Below, in pieces: positions 33,949-41,752 of a stretch of 64,000 nucleotides of DNA. The notes beneath the pieces are model-generated. The model ran no database searches and was not told the origin of the DNA. It saw only the letters and a list, made by a program, of their open reading frames with translations. Every line of letters starts with the position of its first letter. Position 1 is the stretch's first letter. Origin of the DNA: DASRFR01 sp035651455. Lineage in GTDB: Bacteria > Acidobacteriota > Terriglobia > Terriglobales > Acidobacteriaceae. The position numbers were made by a program, and so were the translations under genes. The stretch spans positions 62,001 to 126,000 of the forward strand of contig DASRFR010000025.1 of assembly GCA_035651455.1 (NCBI GenBank), in the 5' to 3' direction.

Positions 33949-34662
33949 ATGCCGCACCTGGCAGCTCTAATTCGCGAAGACATCAACACCGTGCTGGACC
34001 GGGATCCCGCGGCGAAATCGCGGATTGAAGTTTTGCTCTGCTATTCAGGGCTGCACGCGGTCTGGTTCTACCGCATCAATCACTGGTTCTGGAATCACCG
34101 TTTCTTTCTTCTCGCGCGTTTTCTTTCGCAATTCGCGCGCTGGCTGACCGGCATTGAAATCCACCCCGGGGCCAAAATTGGCCGGCGACTCTTTATTGAC
34201 CATGGGATGGCAGTGGTGATCGGCGAAACCACGATCGTGGGCGACGACGTCACACTGTATCAGGGAGTTACACTCGGCGGCACTGGTAAGGAGCACGGCA
34301 AACGGCATCCGACTATCGGCGACAGTGTAGTGATTGGCGGGGGCGCGAAGGTGTTGGGCAATATCACCGTGGGAGTGAACTGCAGGATCGGCGCGGGCTC
34401 AGTCGTCCTGCGCAATGTTCCCGACGAGTCCACTGTGGTCGGAGTTCCCGGCCACATCATCTTCCGAAACGGAAAGCGGGTCGTTATCACCGATCCCAAG
34501 CAGATTAATGATCCTTTGTCCGAGGCGTTATCAGCCGTGGCAGCGGAGGTGAACAGATTGCGGGAGAGGGTCAAGCAACTGGAAGGCACAGCGGCATCAA
34601 CTTCGACGGAGCCCTCAGAATCTATGGATCGGATTATTCAAGAGATGGACTATCAGATTTGA
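33949..34662 (+). CDS. cysE: serine O-acetyltransferase
   Basis: A 237-residue left-handed beta-helix enzyme making O-acetylserine from serine and acetyl-CoA, the entry to cysteine synthesis. Signs are the N-terminal helical domain (IREDINTVLDRDPAAKSRIE), HAVWFYRINHWFW, the hexapeptide repeats from IEIHPGAKIGRRLFIDHGMAVVIGET (His of the active site) to LGGTGKEHGKRHPTIGDSVV and GSVVLRNVPDESTVVGVPGH. It is of the EpsC/plant-like shorter class plus a C-terminal coiled extension (VAAEVNRLRERVKQLE) that is not usual. ATG 33949 replaces the TTG at 33919. A palindrome CTATCGATAG lies at 33903-33912. No cysK is adjacent. Confidence 0.92.
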   Translation: MPHLAALIREDINTVLDRDPAAKSRIEVLLCYSGLHAVWFYRINHWFWNHRFFLLARFLSQFARWLTGIEIHPGAKIGRRLFIDHGMAVVIGETTIVGDDVTLYQGVTLGGTGKEHGKRHPTIGDSVVIGGGAKVLGNITVGVNCRIGAGSVVLRNVPDESTVVGVPGHIIFRNGKRVVITDPKQINDPLSEALSAVAAEVNRLRERVKQLEGTAASTSTEPSESMDRIIQEMDYQI

Positions 34663-34747
34663 GCCTGCGATCACTTGCATTCGGGAATTCTTCCGCCGAG
34701 ATCGCAGGTGGCGGCTATCGGTATTCGCTTTAGAAATCAGGTAATAT

Positions 34748-34770
34748 GCATGAAGATCTTCGAATCATGC
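34748..34770. promoter_or_regulatory. dyad upstream of the molybdoenzyme operon
   Basis: GCATGA (34748-34753) and TCATGC (34765-34770) form an inverted repeat that contains a second palindrome, GAAGATCTTC. It lies about 100 bases before the FeS-NrfD gene and is a candidate operator. Confidence 0.35.
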
Positions 34771-34870
34771 CATCCCCACAATCTCTTATTCCGATCAAAG
34801 CCAGGAAGCTAACTTTTGCCCTGGCAAGTCAGGTGCAAGCTCCTTTGCGATCTTTCGAGAGACCCCCTGA

Positions 34871-36394
34871 ATGAGGTACGGATTCATCATTGACAACCGA
34901 AAGTGCATCGGTTGCCACGCGTGCACAGTCGCGTGCAAAACCGAAAACCATGTTCCTTTGAGCGTGAATCGCACCTGGGTGAAGTACGTCGAAAAGGGTA
35001 CATTCCCGGATACGCGGCGGGTGTTCCAGGTTACACGCTGCAATCATTGCGAAAATCCGCCGTGCGTGACCATTTGCCCAGTCACGGCGATGTACCAGCG
35101 CAAAGACGGCATCGTCGACTTCAGTTCCGAACTCTGCATCGGCTGCAAGGCCTGCATGCAAGCCTGCCCGTACGACTCAATCTATATTGACCCGGACGAC
35201 GGGACGGCGGCGAAATGCCATTACTGCGCTCACCGAACGGAAGTCGGCCTGGAACCGTCGTGCGTGGTCGTTTGTCCGGAACACGCGATCATCGCGGGCG
35301 ATCTGGACGAAGCGAATGGGGAGATTGCACAGTTGCTCGCGCGCGAGCCAGTACGGGTGCGTCGGCCCGAGCAGGGTACCAAGCCGAAGCTCTACTACAT
35401 CGATAGCGACGAGACCGCCATCGCCCCGACGGCGGCCCGGCATGAAGCTTTCTACATGTGGTCGCAACGCAACGAAGAGGTGCACGGCGGCGGGGCAATT
35501 TATCCGCCGGATAGTCCCCTGCTCCATCACAACGCGCTGGCTGCCTACGATGTTTCGCACGCGCGACCCTGGGGTTGGCAAGTGCCTGCCTACTGCTGGA
35601 CAAAGTCGATAGGCTCGGGCGCACTCGCGATTCCCGCGATTGCCATGGCGTTGGGGAAATTGTCTGGCGACCGCATGCGTGACCTGGCGCTGGCGGGCAT
35701 AGCGCTGCTCTTCACCGCTCTAACGACTATCCTTTTGGTCTGGGATTTGGAGCACAAGGAAAGGTTTTTGCGAGTGGTCTTTCGGCCACAGAGCAAATCG
35801 TGGCTGGCACGCGGCGCCTTCATCCTGATTGCATATAGCGGGCTGTGCACGTTGTATGGCACAGGAACTCTTCTGGGATATTCGCCCCTGACTTCACTGC
35901 TCTGGCTCAGCGTGATCGCCGGGTTCTTTGCGGCGGTGTACACAGCATTTCTTTTTGGTCAATGCGAAGGCCGTGATCTTTGGCAGACGCCTCTTCTGCC
36001 CGTCCATTTGCTGGTTCAGGCCTTCCTGGGGGGAGCCGCAGTGCTCGCCTTGCTTCCTCCCTGGCTGGGCGGCAACGGCGTTACGCGTTCTGTTGCAGTG
36101 CTCGGCCTGGAGGTCAGCATTGCACTGCACATTCTCATCTCCGTCGGGGAAATGCTGACGCCTCATGCGACCGACAATGCCGCTTATGCGGCTCGCCTCA
36201 TTACTCACGGCCCTTTTAGAAATCTGTTCTGGGGAGGATCGATCATCCTCGGTGGGGTCCTTCCCTTATTGTTGTTGTGGGCCGCACCGGTGAGCATCGT
36301 CAGCGTGGCGCTCTCGAGCCTACTCGCCCTTGGTGGACTGTTCGTCTTCGAATACTGTTTTGTCATGGCTGGCCAAAGTGTCCCGAACAGCTAA
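34871..36394 (+). CDS. four-cluster FeS subunit fused to NrfD-type quinone-interacting membrane subunit
   Basis: A 507-residue fusion of the electron-transfer and membrane subunits of a complex iron-sulfur molybdoenzyme. Residues 1-190 are a DmsB/PsrB-like ferredoxin with four cluster motifs (CIGCHACTVACK, CNHCENPPCVTICP, CIGCKACMQACP, CHYCAHRTEVGLEPSCVVVCP). From about residue 235 an NrfD/DmsC-like domain shows eight or so membrane helices, ending in GLFVFEYCFVMAGQ. No signal peptide is present, so the FeS part should face the cytoplasm. In most systems these are separate genes. It precedes the catalytic subunit gene by 21 bases. Likely role: exchange of electrons between the quinone pool and the Mo enzyme. 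Confidence 0.92.
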   Translation: MRYGFIIDNRKCIGCHACTVACKTENHVPLSVNRTWVKYVEKGTFPDTRRVFQVTRCNHCENPPCVTICPVTAMYQRKDGIVDFSSELCIGCKACMQACPYDSIYIDPDDGTAAKCHYCAHRTEVGLEPSCVVVCPEHAIIAGDLDEANGEIAQLLAREPVRVRRPEQGTKPKLYYIDSDETAIAPTAARHEAFYMWSQRNEEVHGGGAIYPPDSPLLHHNALAAYDVSHARPWGWQVPAYCWTKSIGSGALAIPAIAMALGKLSGDRMRDLALAGIALLFTALTTILLVWDLEHKERFLRVVFRPQSKSWLARGAFILIAYSGLCTLYGTGTLLGYSPLTSLLWLSVIAGFFAAVYTAFLFGQCEGRDLWQTPLLPVHLLVQAFLGGAAVLALLPPWLGGNGVTRSVAVLGLEVSIALHILISVGEMLTPHATDNAAYAARLITHGPFRNLFWGGSIILGGVLPLLLLWAAPVSIVSVALSSLLALGGLFVFEYCFVMAGQSVPNS

Positions 36395-36415
36395 TTGCAT
36401 GATGGAGATCTCACG

Positions 36416-39262
36416 ATGACTGACTTTAAGCGCGATGGCAGCCATCTTTCATTCTGCCCGCCAGTCGAGAAGTGGGACGACTGGGTGGAGTACGACTCCG
36501 ACGCCTGGCCGCGACGCGTGCAAAAACATTATGAACTCGTGCCCACCATTTGTTTCAACTGTGAATCTGCCTGTGGGCTGCTGGCGTATGTGGACAAAGA
36601 AACCGGGCAGGTAGCGAGATTCGAGGGCAATCCCAAGCATCCTGCGAGCCGCGGCCGTTTGTGCGCAAAAGGTCCGGCCACCATTAACCAGATTCACGAT
36701 CCTGACCGCCTGCTTTATCCGATGAAGCGTGTCGGCCCCCGTGGCAGCGGAAAATGGGAGCGAACCACTTGGAACGAGGTGCTCCAGGTCATCGCTTCCC
36801 GGATGCGCAAAGCGATTCAGGAAGGCCGGGAAGAAGTGATGTATCACGTGGGCCGGCCCGGACATGACTTCATCATGGATCGCACCCTGCAGGCCTGGGG
36901 TGTGGATGCCCACAATTCGCACACCAACGTGTGTTCCTCATCTGCCCGATTTGGCTACATGCTTTGGCACTATGCCGACCGGCCCTCTCCCGACCACGCC
37001 AACGCGCGTTTCATTCTCCTGCTTTCTGCCCATCTCGAATCCGGCCACTACTTTAATCCTCATGCGCAGCGCATCATCGAGGGGAAAATGGCGGGCGCGA
37101 AACTCGCCGTCATGGATCCACGGCTTTCGAATACAGCCAGCATGGCCGATTACTGGATGCCCACGTATCCGGGCACAGAAGTTGCCGTGCTTCTCGCGAT
37201 GGCAAAAATTCTTCTGGATGAAAATCGCTTTGATGCCAGCTTCGTGGAGAGATGGACAAATTGGCAAGAACTTCAGGTTGACGGATTTCAGGCACGAGGC
37301 CAGAGTTTTGAAGCTACGATGGCGGCCTTGAAGCGGCATTACGCGCGCTTCACTCCCGAGTTCGCCGAAAAAGAAAGCGGAGTGAAAGCGGATGTCATCG
37401 TCCGAGTGGCACACCAGATCGCCGATGCCGGCAGCCGTTTCGCTTCCCACCTGTGGCGTGGCAGCGCTTCCGGCAACCTCGGCGGGTGGCAGACTGCCCG
37501 GGCGCTCATGCTCCTGCACGTGCTCACCGGTTCGGTAGGAACCGAGGGCGGACACAATCTGAATGCCTGGAATAAATTCGTTCCCCGGCCGTTCAAGGTT
37601 CCGCCGCCACAAAAGCGCTGGAATGAACTTCTGTATGCGCGCGAGTGGCCTCTCTCGATGCACGAGATGTCTTTTCTTCTGCCGCACTTCATCAAGGAAG
37701 GGCGCGGCCGCATCGACACTTACTTCACGCGAGTCTTCAACCCGGTGTGGACGTATCCCGATGGGTTCTCCTGGATCGAAATGTTGCGCGACGAGGAAAA
37801 AATCGGCCTGCACGCGGCTCTCACGCCCACCTGGAACGAGACCGCCTGGTTTGCCGACTATGTGCTCCCTATGGGCTTCAGTTCCGAGCGCCATGACCTG
37901 ATGAGCCAGGAAACACACGGCGCCAAGTGGATTGGTTTTCGTCAGCCTGTCCTGCGAGTTCTGCGCGAGAAGCATGGCGAGAAATTCGACTACACGTACC
38001 AGGCAAATCCCGGAGAAGTTTGGGAAGAAGACGAGTTCTGGATCAATTTGTCGTGGGCGATCGATCCTGACGGCTCGATTGGGGTTCGCCAATGGTTTGA
38101 ATCTCCGTATCGCCCCGGCGAAAAGATCACCGTCGACGAGTACTACCGCTGGATTTTCGAAAACTCCGTTCCCGGCCTGCCCGAAGCAGCAGCGACGGAG
38201 GGACTCACTCCTCTTCAGTACATGCGGAAATATGGCGCGTTCGAGATCAACGAACCGGTTTATCGACTGAATGAGAAACCGATACCCGCTGCCGATCTGC
38301 CCGGGACAGAAATCAACGCCACTGGGGTGGTGACGAAGAATGGCAAGCCGGTCGGAGTCATGGTGGAAGGCAAAGCAGTGGTCGGCTACAGCACGCCGTC
38401 GCGCAAGCTGGAATTATTTTCAAAAACCATGGCTGACTGGAACTGGCCGGAATTCGCCCTGCCTGAGTACTACCGCAGCCACATCCATCGCTCAGCGCAG
38501 GCAGTCTCGATCGGCTCAGGCGCAGCAGACTTCGATTCCAATTATGCGCCGAGAGTGGAATGGCCGAAAGACGCACATGGCGAAGTGTTCACTCTCCTGC
38601 CGATCTTCCGTTTGCCGAACCTGATTCACACGCGCTCAGGCAATGCCAAACTGCTTTACGAAATCTCGCATAAGAATCCGTTGTGGGTGAATCCGGTCGA
38701 CGCACAACGAATGGGAGCAATTCGCACCGGCGACTTGCTGAAAGTGCATACCGAGATCGGATACTTCGTTCTGCACGCATGGGTCACAGAAGGCCTGGCG
38801 CCCGGAGTAGTCGCCTGCTCGCATCACCTGGGACGCTGGCGGATCAACAAAGATGAACAGGTCGAGCGCATGTCAAGCGCGTGGGTGGACTTGCAGGAGG
38901 TGGGAAAAGGGCAGTGGAAGATGCGGCAATTACAAGGGGTGGAGTCGTGGGAAAGCGCCGATCCTGATACGCAACGTGTGTGGTGGAGCGACGCGGGCGT
39001 GCACCAGGACATCACCTTCCCGGTTCATCCTGACCCGGTCAGCGGCATGCATTGCTGGCACCAGATGGTGCGCGTGGAGCGAGCGGGCGCAGGTGATCGT
39101 TACGGCGATATCTTCGTGGACACAAACCTGTCGCACGCCGTTTATCAAAGATGGAAAGGGCTGGCGCGTCCGATGCTGGGCCCCGGCGGTCTGCGACGCC
39201 CGTTATGGATCCCGCGCGCGGTCCGGCCGGCCGATTCAGCCTTTTATGTGCCGCAGGAATAG
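36416..39262 (+). CDS. molybdopterin oxidoreductase catalytic subunit (DMSO reductase family), no Tat signal
   Basis: A 948-residue Mo/W-bisPGD enzyme. The N-terminal [4Fe-4S] motif is Cys46, Cys49, Cys53 and Cys83 (CFNCESACG ... RLCAKG), followed by the three molybdopterin domains and the C-terminal dinucleotide-binding fold (FRLPNLIHTRSGNAKLL, KNPLWVNPVDAQRMGAIRTGDLL). Cys173 in HTNVCSSSARFG is placed where PsrA/ArrA-type enzymes have a Cys ligand to Mo, so a polysulfide, thiosulfate, arsenate or similar substrate is possible but not shown. No twin-arginine leader is visible, unlike most respiratory relatives. ATG 36416 has GGAG upstream; the frame also opens at a TTG at 36395. Two-gene operon with the FeS-NrfD fusion. 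Confidence 0.9.
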   Translation: MTDFKRDGSHLSFCPPVEKWDDWVEYDSDAWPRRVQKHYELVPTICFNCESACGLLAYVDKETGQVARFEGNPKHPASRGRLCAKGPATINQIHDPDRLLYPMKRVGPRGSGKWERTTWNEVLQVIASRMRKAIQEGREEVMYHVGRPGHDFIMDRTLQAWGVDAHNSHTNVCSSSARFGYMLWHYADRPSPDHANARFILLLSAHLESGHYFNPHAQRIIEGKMAGAKLAVMDPRLSNTASMADYWMPTYPGTEVAVLLAMAKILLDENRFDASFVERWTNWQELQVDGFQARGQSFEATMAALKRHYARFTPEFAEKESGVKADVIVRVAHQIADAGSRFASHLWRGSASGNLGGWQTARALMLLHVLTGSVGTEGGHNLNAWNKFVPRPFKVPPPQKRWNELLYAREWPLSMHEMSFLLPHFIKEGRGRIDTYFTRVFNPVWTYPDGFSWIEMLRDEEKIGLHAALTPTWNETAWFADYVLPMGFSSERHDLMSQETHGAKWIGFRQPVLRVLREKHGEKFDYTYQANPGEVWEEDEFWINLSWAIDPDGSIGVRQWFESPYRPGEKITVDEYYRWIFENSVPGLPEAAATEGLTPLQYMRKYGAFEINEPVYRLNEKPIPAADLPGTEINATGVVTKNGKPVGVMVEGKAVVGYSTPSRKLELFSKTMADWNWPEFALPEYYRSHIHRSAQAVSIGSGAADFDSNYAPRVEWPKDAHGEVFTLLPIFRLPNLIHTRSGNAKLLYEISHKNPLWVNPVDAQRMGAIRTGDLLKVHTEIGYFVLHAWVTEGLAPGVVACSHHLGRWRINKDEQVERMSSAWVDLQEVGKGQWKMRQLQGVESWESADPDTQRVWWSDAGVHQDITFPVHPDPVSGMHCWHQMVRVERAGAGDRYGDIFVDTNLSHAVYQRWKGLARPMLGPGGLRRPLWIPRAVRPADSAFYVPQE

Positions 39263-39406
39263 AGGGCAGCTGACTCCGAGCGGGTATTCTCTAAAATACC
39301 TGCGACGTTCGACACAACAATTGCAAGGCTTTTCAAGAATGATTTCCCGCGAGCATTCGCCTTACTCCTTAAAATTTGCGGCGGTATTTAGGAGCTTTGC
39401 AGAAAT

Positions 39407-39444
39407 CTGGAAGCCTCTTCGGAGAGCTTCCAGAGTTTTCTTTT
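39407..39444 (+). terminator. intrinsic terminator downstream of the molybdoenzyme operon
   Basis: Perfect 8-bp stem CTGGAAGC (39407-39414) with GCTTCCAG (39426-39433), an 11-base loop, then AGTTTTCTTTT. It lies about 145 bases after the catalytic subunit gene and before the tRNA-His promoter. Confidence 0.8.
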
Positions 39445-39495
39445 GAGAACGCAGTGGCCGTCGCCTGCTGGAGCAATGAGCGGGATCGCCTGCGT

Positions 39496-39525
39496 CTGAC
39501 AGCATGCGAATTCCGTTGTTATAAT
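39496..39525 (+). promoter_or_regulatory. promoter of tRNA-His
   Basis: CTGACA at 39496-39501, an 18-base spacer and a perfect TATAAT at 39520-39525. The predicted start falls a few bases before the mature tRNA end. Confidence 0.75.
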
Positions 39526-39536
39526 CGGAACACGCG

Positions 39537-39612
39537 GTGGGAGTAGCTCAACTGGCAGAGCACCGGACTGTGGCTCCGGACGTTGTGGGTTCGATTCCCA
39601 TCTCCCACCCCA
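39537..39612 (+). tRNA. tRNA-His (anticodon GTG)
   Basis: Cloverleaf is complete: 7-bp acceptor GTGGGAG with CTCCCAC, D arm GCTC/GAGC, anticodon stem CCGGA/TCCGG with loop CTGTGGC (anticodon GTG), T arm with GGTTCGATTCC, discriminator C and encoded CCA. The base before position 1 is G (39536), matching the extra G-1 that pairs with C73 in tRNA-His. Its 3' end is duplicated at 41753-41776. Confidence 0.97.
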
Positions 39613-39613
39613 G
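39590..39613 (+). repeat. attachment-site-like repeat, left copy (tRNA-His 3' end)
   Basis: The last 23 bases of tRNA-His plus one G form a 24-bp sequence repeated exactly at 41753-41776 in the same orientation. This is the usual footprint of site-specific integration into a tRNA gene, with the tRNA restored. Confidence 0.85.
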
Positions 39614-39635
39614 TAATTCAGTGACTTAGCGTGAT

Positions 39636-39660
39636 TGCAATCAGTTTGGCAATCAGTTAA
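39636..39660 (+). repeat. paired GCAATCA motif, left end of element
   Basis: Two GCAATCA copies nine bases apart ending in GTTAA, beginning 23 bases after the left 24-bp repeat. The same arrangement recurs at 41650-41673 with one base fewer in the spacer. Confidence 0.6.
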
Positions 39661-39696
39661 GCCCCTAGAGCCAGCTTTACCACCTTCCCAGACACA

Positions 39697-39834
39697 CTAA
39701 AAAAGGCCTTGGGTGCGCTCCCATGGCCTGCACCTGCAAGCATCATTGGCACGCCTTCCCAAGAAGACAATGCCTCGCAGGCAACCGAATTATTTTACCA
39801 CCCGGCGCGCAGGCTGCCGGATCAGACTGCTCTG
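39697..39834. repeat. duplicated terminator-bearing segment, copy 1
   Basis: A 138-bp segment matching 40562-40673 along its length apart from point changes and an extra block of about 22 bases (near 39748-39770). Each copy lies just downstream of a minus-strand gene and begins, on that strand's far end, with an intrinsic terminator. Confidence 0.7.
39699..39729 (-). terminator. intrinsic terminator of the receiver-like gene
   Basis: On the minus strand, AGGCCATGGG pairs with CCCAAGGCCT across a 6-base loop (one A-A mismatch), followed by TTTTTT. Confidence 0.75.
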
Positions 39835-39850
39835 AAGACAAAAAAGATCT

Positions 39851-40264
39851 TTAAGGAGCTGGGCGTTGGACGATATGGGAGATCAAACGCAGGAGGGGTT
39901 CGGGGTCCGCTTCAATTTGGTAGTCGGCGTTGCGAACCAGCGGATCACTTATGTTGCGGCTCAGCGCAATGACCGGAGCGGGGGAGCGACGGCAGTTACT
40001 GCGGAATTCCTCAACGAGCTTTTCACGGTCGGGCACGGGAATGGAGTGGCCTAGAATGAGGAGCTGATACCCGTTTCTCTTGCACAACTCGAGTCCACTC
40101 ACTGGCCCGATCACTGACTCGACATTGTAGCCAGCACTTTCGAGAAGCATGTGGCGCGTGCGCAGCAGGGCGCTGTCAGAAGATATCGAAAGAATGCGGG
40201 GTTTTTCTGTGAGAGCCACAAATCTGGTGCAGCCAGCTGATCTTAGCAGGAGAGCTGGATTTTG
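39851..40264 (-). CDS. degenerate CheY-like receiver protein lacking the phospho-acceptor Asp
   Basis: A frame of 137 residues (from the Met at 40264; it can extend to 40297) with the receiver fold: PRILSISSDSALLRTRHMLLESAGYNV, then VSGLELCKRNGYQLLILGHSIP, PAPVIALSR and a C-terminal helix LLRLISHIVQ. The acidic pair of the first loop reads SSD, and the phospho-acceptor Asp after the third strand is Gly (LLILGHSIP), so it cannot be phosphorylated in the usual way. Such pseudo-receivers work as protein-binding modules. It sits at the left end of the tRNA-His element, with an intrinsic terminator behind it. Confidence 0.7.
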   Translation of the reverse strand, partial: QNPALLLRSAGCTRFVALTEKPRILSISSDSALLRTRHMLLESAGYNVESVIGPVSGLELCKRNGYQLLILGHSIPVPDREKLVEEFRSNCRRSPAPVIALSRNISDPLVRNADYQIEADPEPLLRLISHIVQRPAP

Positions 40265-40329
40265 CATAGGCCAACATGCGCCAGGGGCGCGTGGCACGTT
40301 TCAGGGCAGGATCATGGGCTGACGAGACT

Positions 40330-40515
40330 TCAGCGCGGGCTCTTGGGCGTCGCCTTGGGACCGTCGCGAGCAACAACGAACAGGTGGCCGCGCCTACATT
40401 GGTAAGCCAGCACATCGGTGATCGGCGACTCGCCTTCTATGTGCAGCAAATCGGTGCGGCGGACGGGCTTAATAGAGTCATGGCCACACACTGGGCAGAT
40501 TTTCGGGGGCGGCAT
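40330..40515 (-). CDS. small zinc-ribbon protein
   Basis: A 61-residue protein with one CPVCGHD knuckle near the N-terminus and a second C-x4-H-type pair in YQCRRGHLF, enough for one Zn site, followed by a basic tail (KATPKSPR). The intervening RRTDLLHIEGESPITDVLA is helical and acidic. It resembles small acidobacterial zinc-ribbon proteins of unknown role. It lies between the pseudo-receiver and the second terminator copy inside the tRNA-His element; a nucleic-acid or protein-binding role is possible. Confidence 0.6.
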   Translation of the reverse strand: MPPPKICPVCGHDSIKPVRRTDLLHIEGESPITDVLAYQCRRGHLFVVARDGPKATPKSPR

Positions 40516-40561
40516 AGGCCGTCAGAGGAAGCCACAGCGCAAAAGGTTGGCTCTGGACAAA

Positions 40562-40673
40562 CTAAAAAGGCTGTGGGTGAGCCCATGGCCCGCACCTGCA
40601 AGCATCATTGCCTCGCAGCCAAGCGGATTATCTTACCACCGTGCGGCGCAGGCTGCCGGACCAGCCTGCTGTG
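40562..40673. repeat. duplicated terminator-bearing segment, copy 2
   Basis: Matches 39697-39834 (see there), including CACCTGCAAGCATCATT and GGCGCAGGCTGCCGGA. It lies between the broken membrane gene and the zinc-ribbon gene. Confidence 0.7.
40564..40590 (-). terminator. intrinsic terminator of the broken membrane gene
   Basis: On the minus strand, GGCCATGGG pairs with CCCACAGCC (with G-T wobbles) across a short loop, followed by TTTTT. Compensated changes against copy 1 keep the stem. Confidence 0.65.
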
Positions 40674-40705
40674 ACCAAGCAGAAACATACGATCCGTCCT
40701 TTCCT

Positions 40706-41531
40706 CTAATCTGAGATCCCGAAAACCTCGCAGAAATGCCAAATGCCGGCCGCGTATGCTGGAGGCTGGAGCCATGCACAGCGCCTCGCGTGGTGTATGG
40801 TTCCGAGATCCTTATATGTTATCTGCGCCATGACAAAGACTATTTTCTCCCCCAGTTTCAGCTTGTCCAGATCGGCTTGGATCACCCGCCGTTTTGATGG
40901 TTCAAATGCAGTACCGAATCTGTGCTCACCTACTTCAAGCGTCGACGGTCCTCCCCTTCCTGTCAGCTTCTCTTCCTTTCGGAGCTCGCCCATAAAGTCG
41001 TTCATTAACGCGACTTGAGTTGTACGCTCTGCATCGGGTTTTATGTACAAGGCTGCCGAAGTGTCGAGAAGTTCAACGGGGCGCGGGCCAGATTGCTTAA
41101 AGTTCACATTCACAGCAAAAACATCCCCCTCCTGGAACGCGCTTGTTTGTGAGTCCGGCCTCGGCGGAAACACGAAGTCATCCCACACTGCGTAACTCCT
41201 GACTGCCGCCTGTACGACTGGCTTCTTCACGTACGCGAACAGTGGTGGGCTTAGGTTGGGTTTCACGCTGTTCAATGCAATTGCCCCAGACCACGTGTCT
41301 TTGGTGTCGCGCGATTGATCGGCTTCGGCCACCCTGACCTGTTGATAAACCGTAGCTACTGCTCCGAGTGCAAACAGGAAACCAAAAGAAAAACTTTACC
41401 CGAAGCTGGCGCCTTGTATCCGGAATCGCTTCGGCAGCCAGGTGGCCACCCAAGGCCGCTATAATCCCGTTGCTCGCCAAAATAACGACGTTGATGAAAA
41501 GATCAAACCAATTCAGTCCCAGCCAATTCAC
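40706..41531 (-). pseudogene. two-helix membrane protein gene split by a frameshift
   Basis: The N-terminal part (GTG 41531: NWLGLNWFDLFINVVILASN, then AALGGHLAAEAIPDTRRQLRVKFFF) is in one frame and the remainder in another. Dropping one base in the A-run AAAAGAAAAA (41384-41393) joins them as KFFFGFLFALGAVATVYQQV followed by RVAEADQSRDTKDTWSG, giving a protein of about 275 residues with two N-terminal membrane helices and a soluble beta-rich part (EGDVFAVNVNFKQSGPRPVEL, GEKIVFVMAQITYKDL). The clean join shows the two frames were one gene. It may be a true mutation in a decaying element, a sequencing error in the homopolymer, or rarely a programmed slip. Family unknown. Confidence 0.7.
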
Positions 41532-41649
41532 CGCGTGTATCACCTCACGGAGCAAGTTTAATCTAGTCTAGTCGTATGCAACGCAGGAGATAATCGGAGC
41601 ACTTGAGCCGAAACGAGCCGCCTCGCCGAATATTCCGGCAATCACTTTG

Positions 41650-41673
41650 TGCAATCAATTCGCAATCAGTTAA
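41650..41673 (+). repeat. paired GCAATCA motif, right end of element
   Basis: TGCAATCA, a 4-base spacer, then GCAATCAGTTAA: same order and orientation as the left pair at 39636-39660, 80 bases before the right 24-bp repeat. Confidence 0.6.
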
Positions 41674-41752
41674 CGTGGATTACCGCTGAACAAAATACCT
41701 AAAATGGGCGTCTGTACCCTGCCAAGTGATTGATTTGACGTTTAGGGGCGTT

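Noticed and set aside
36938..38092. 384-codon frame opposite the molybdoenzyme catalytic subunit
   Set aside because: Antisense shadow of conserved catalytic domains.
39283..39300. hairpin GGTATT/AATACC just after the molybdoenzyme gene
   Set aside because: Only six base pairs and no U tract; the terminator at 39407-39444 is far stronger.
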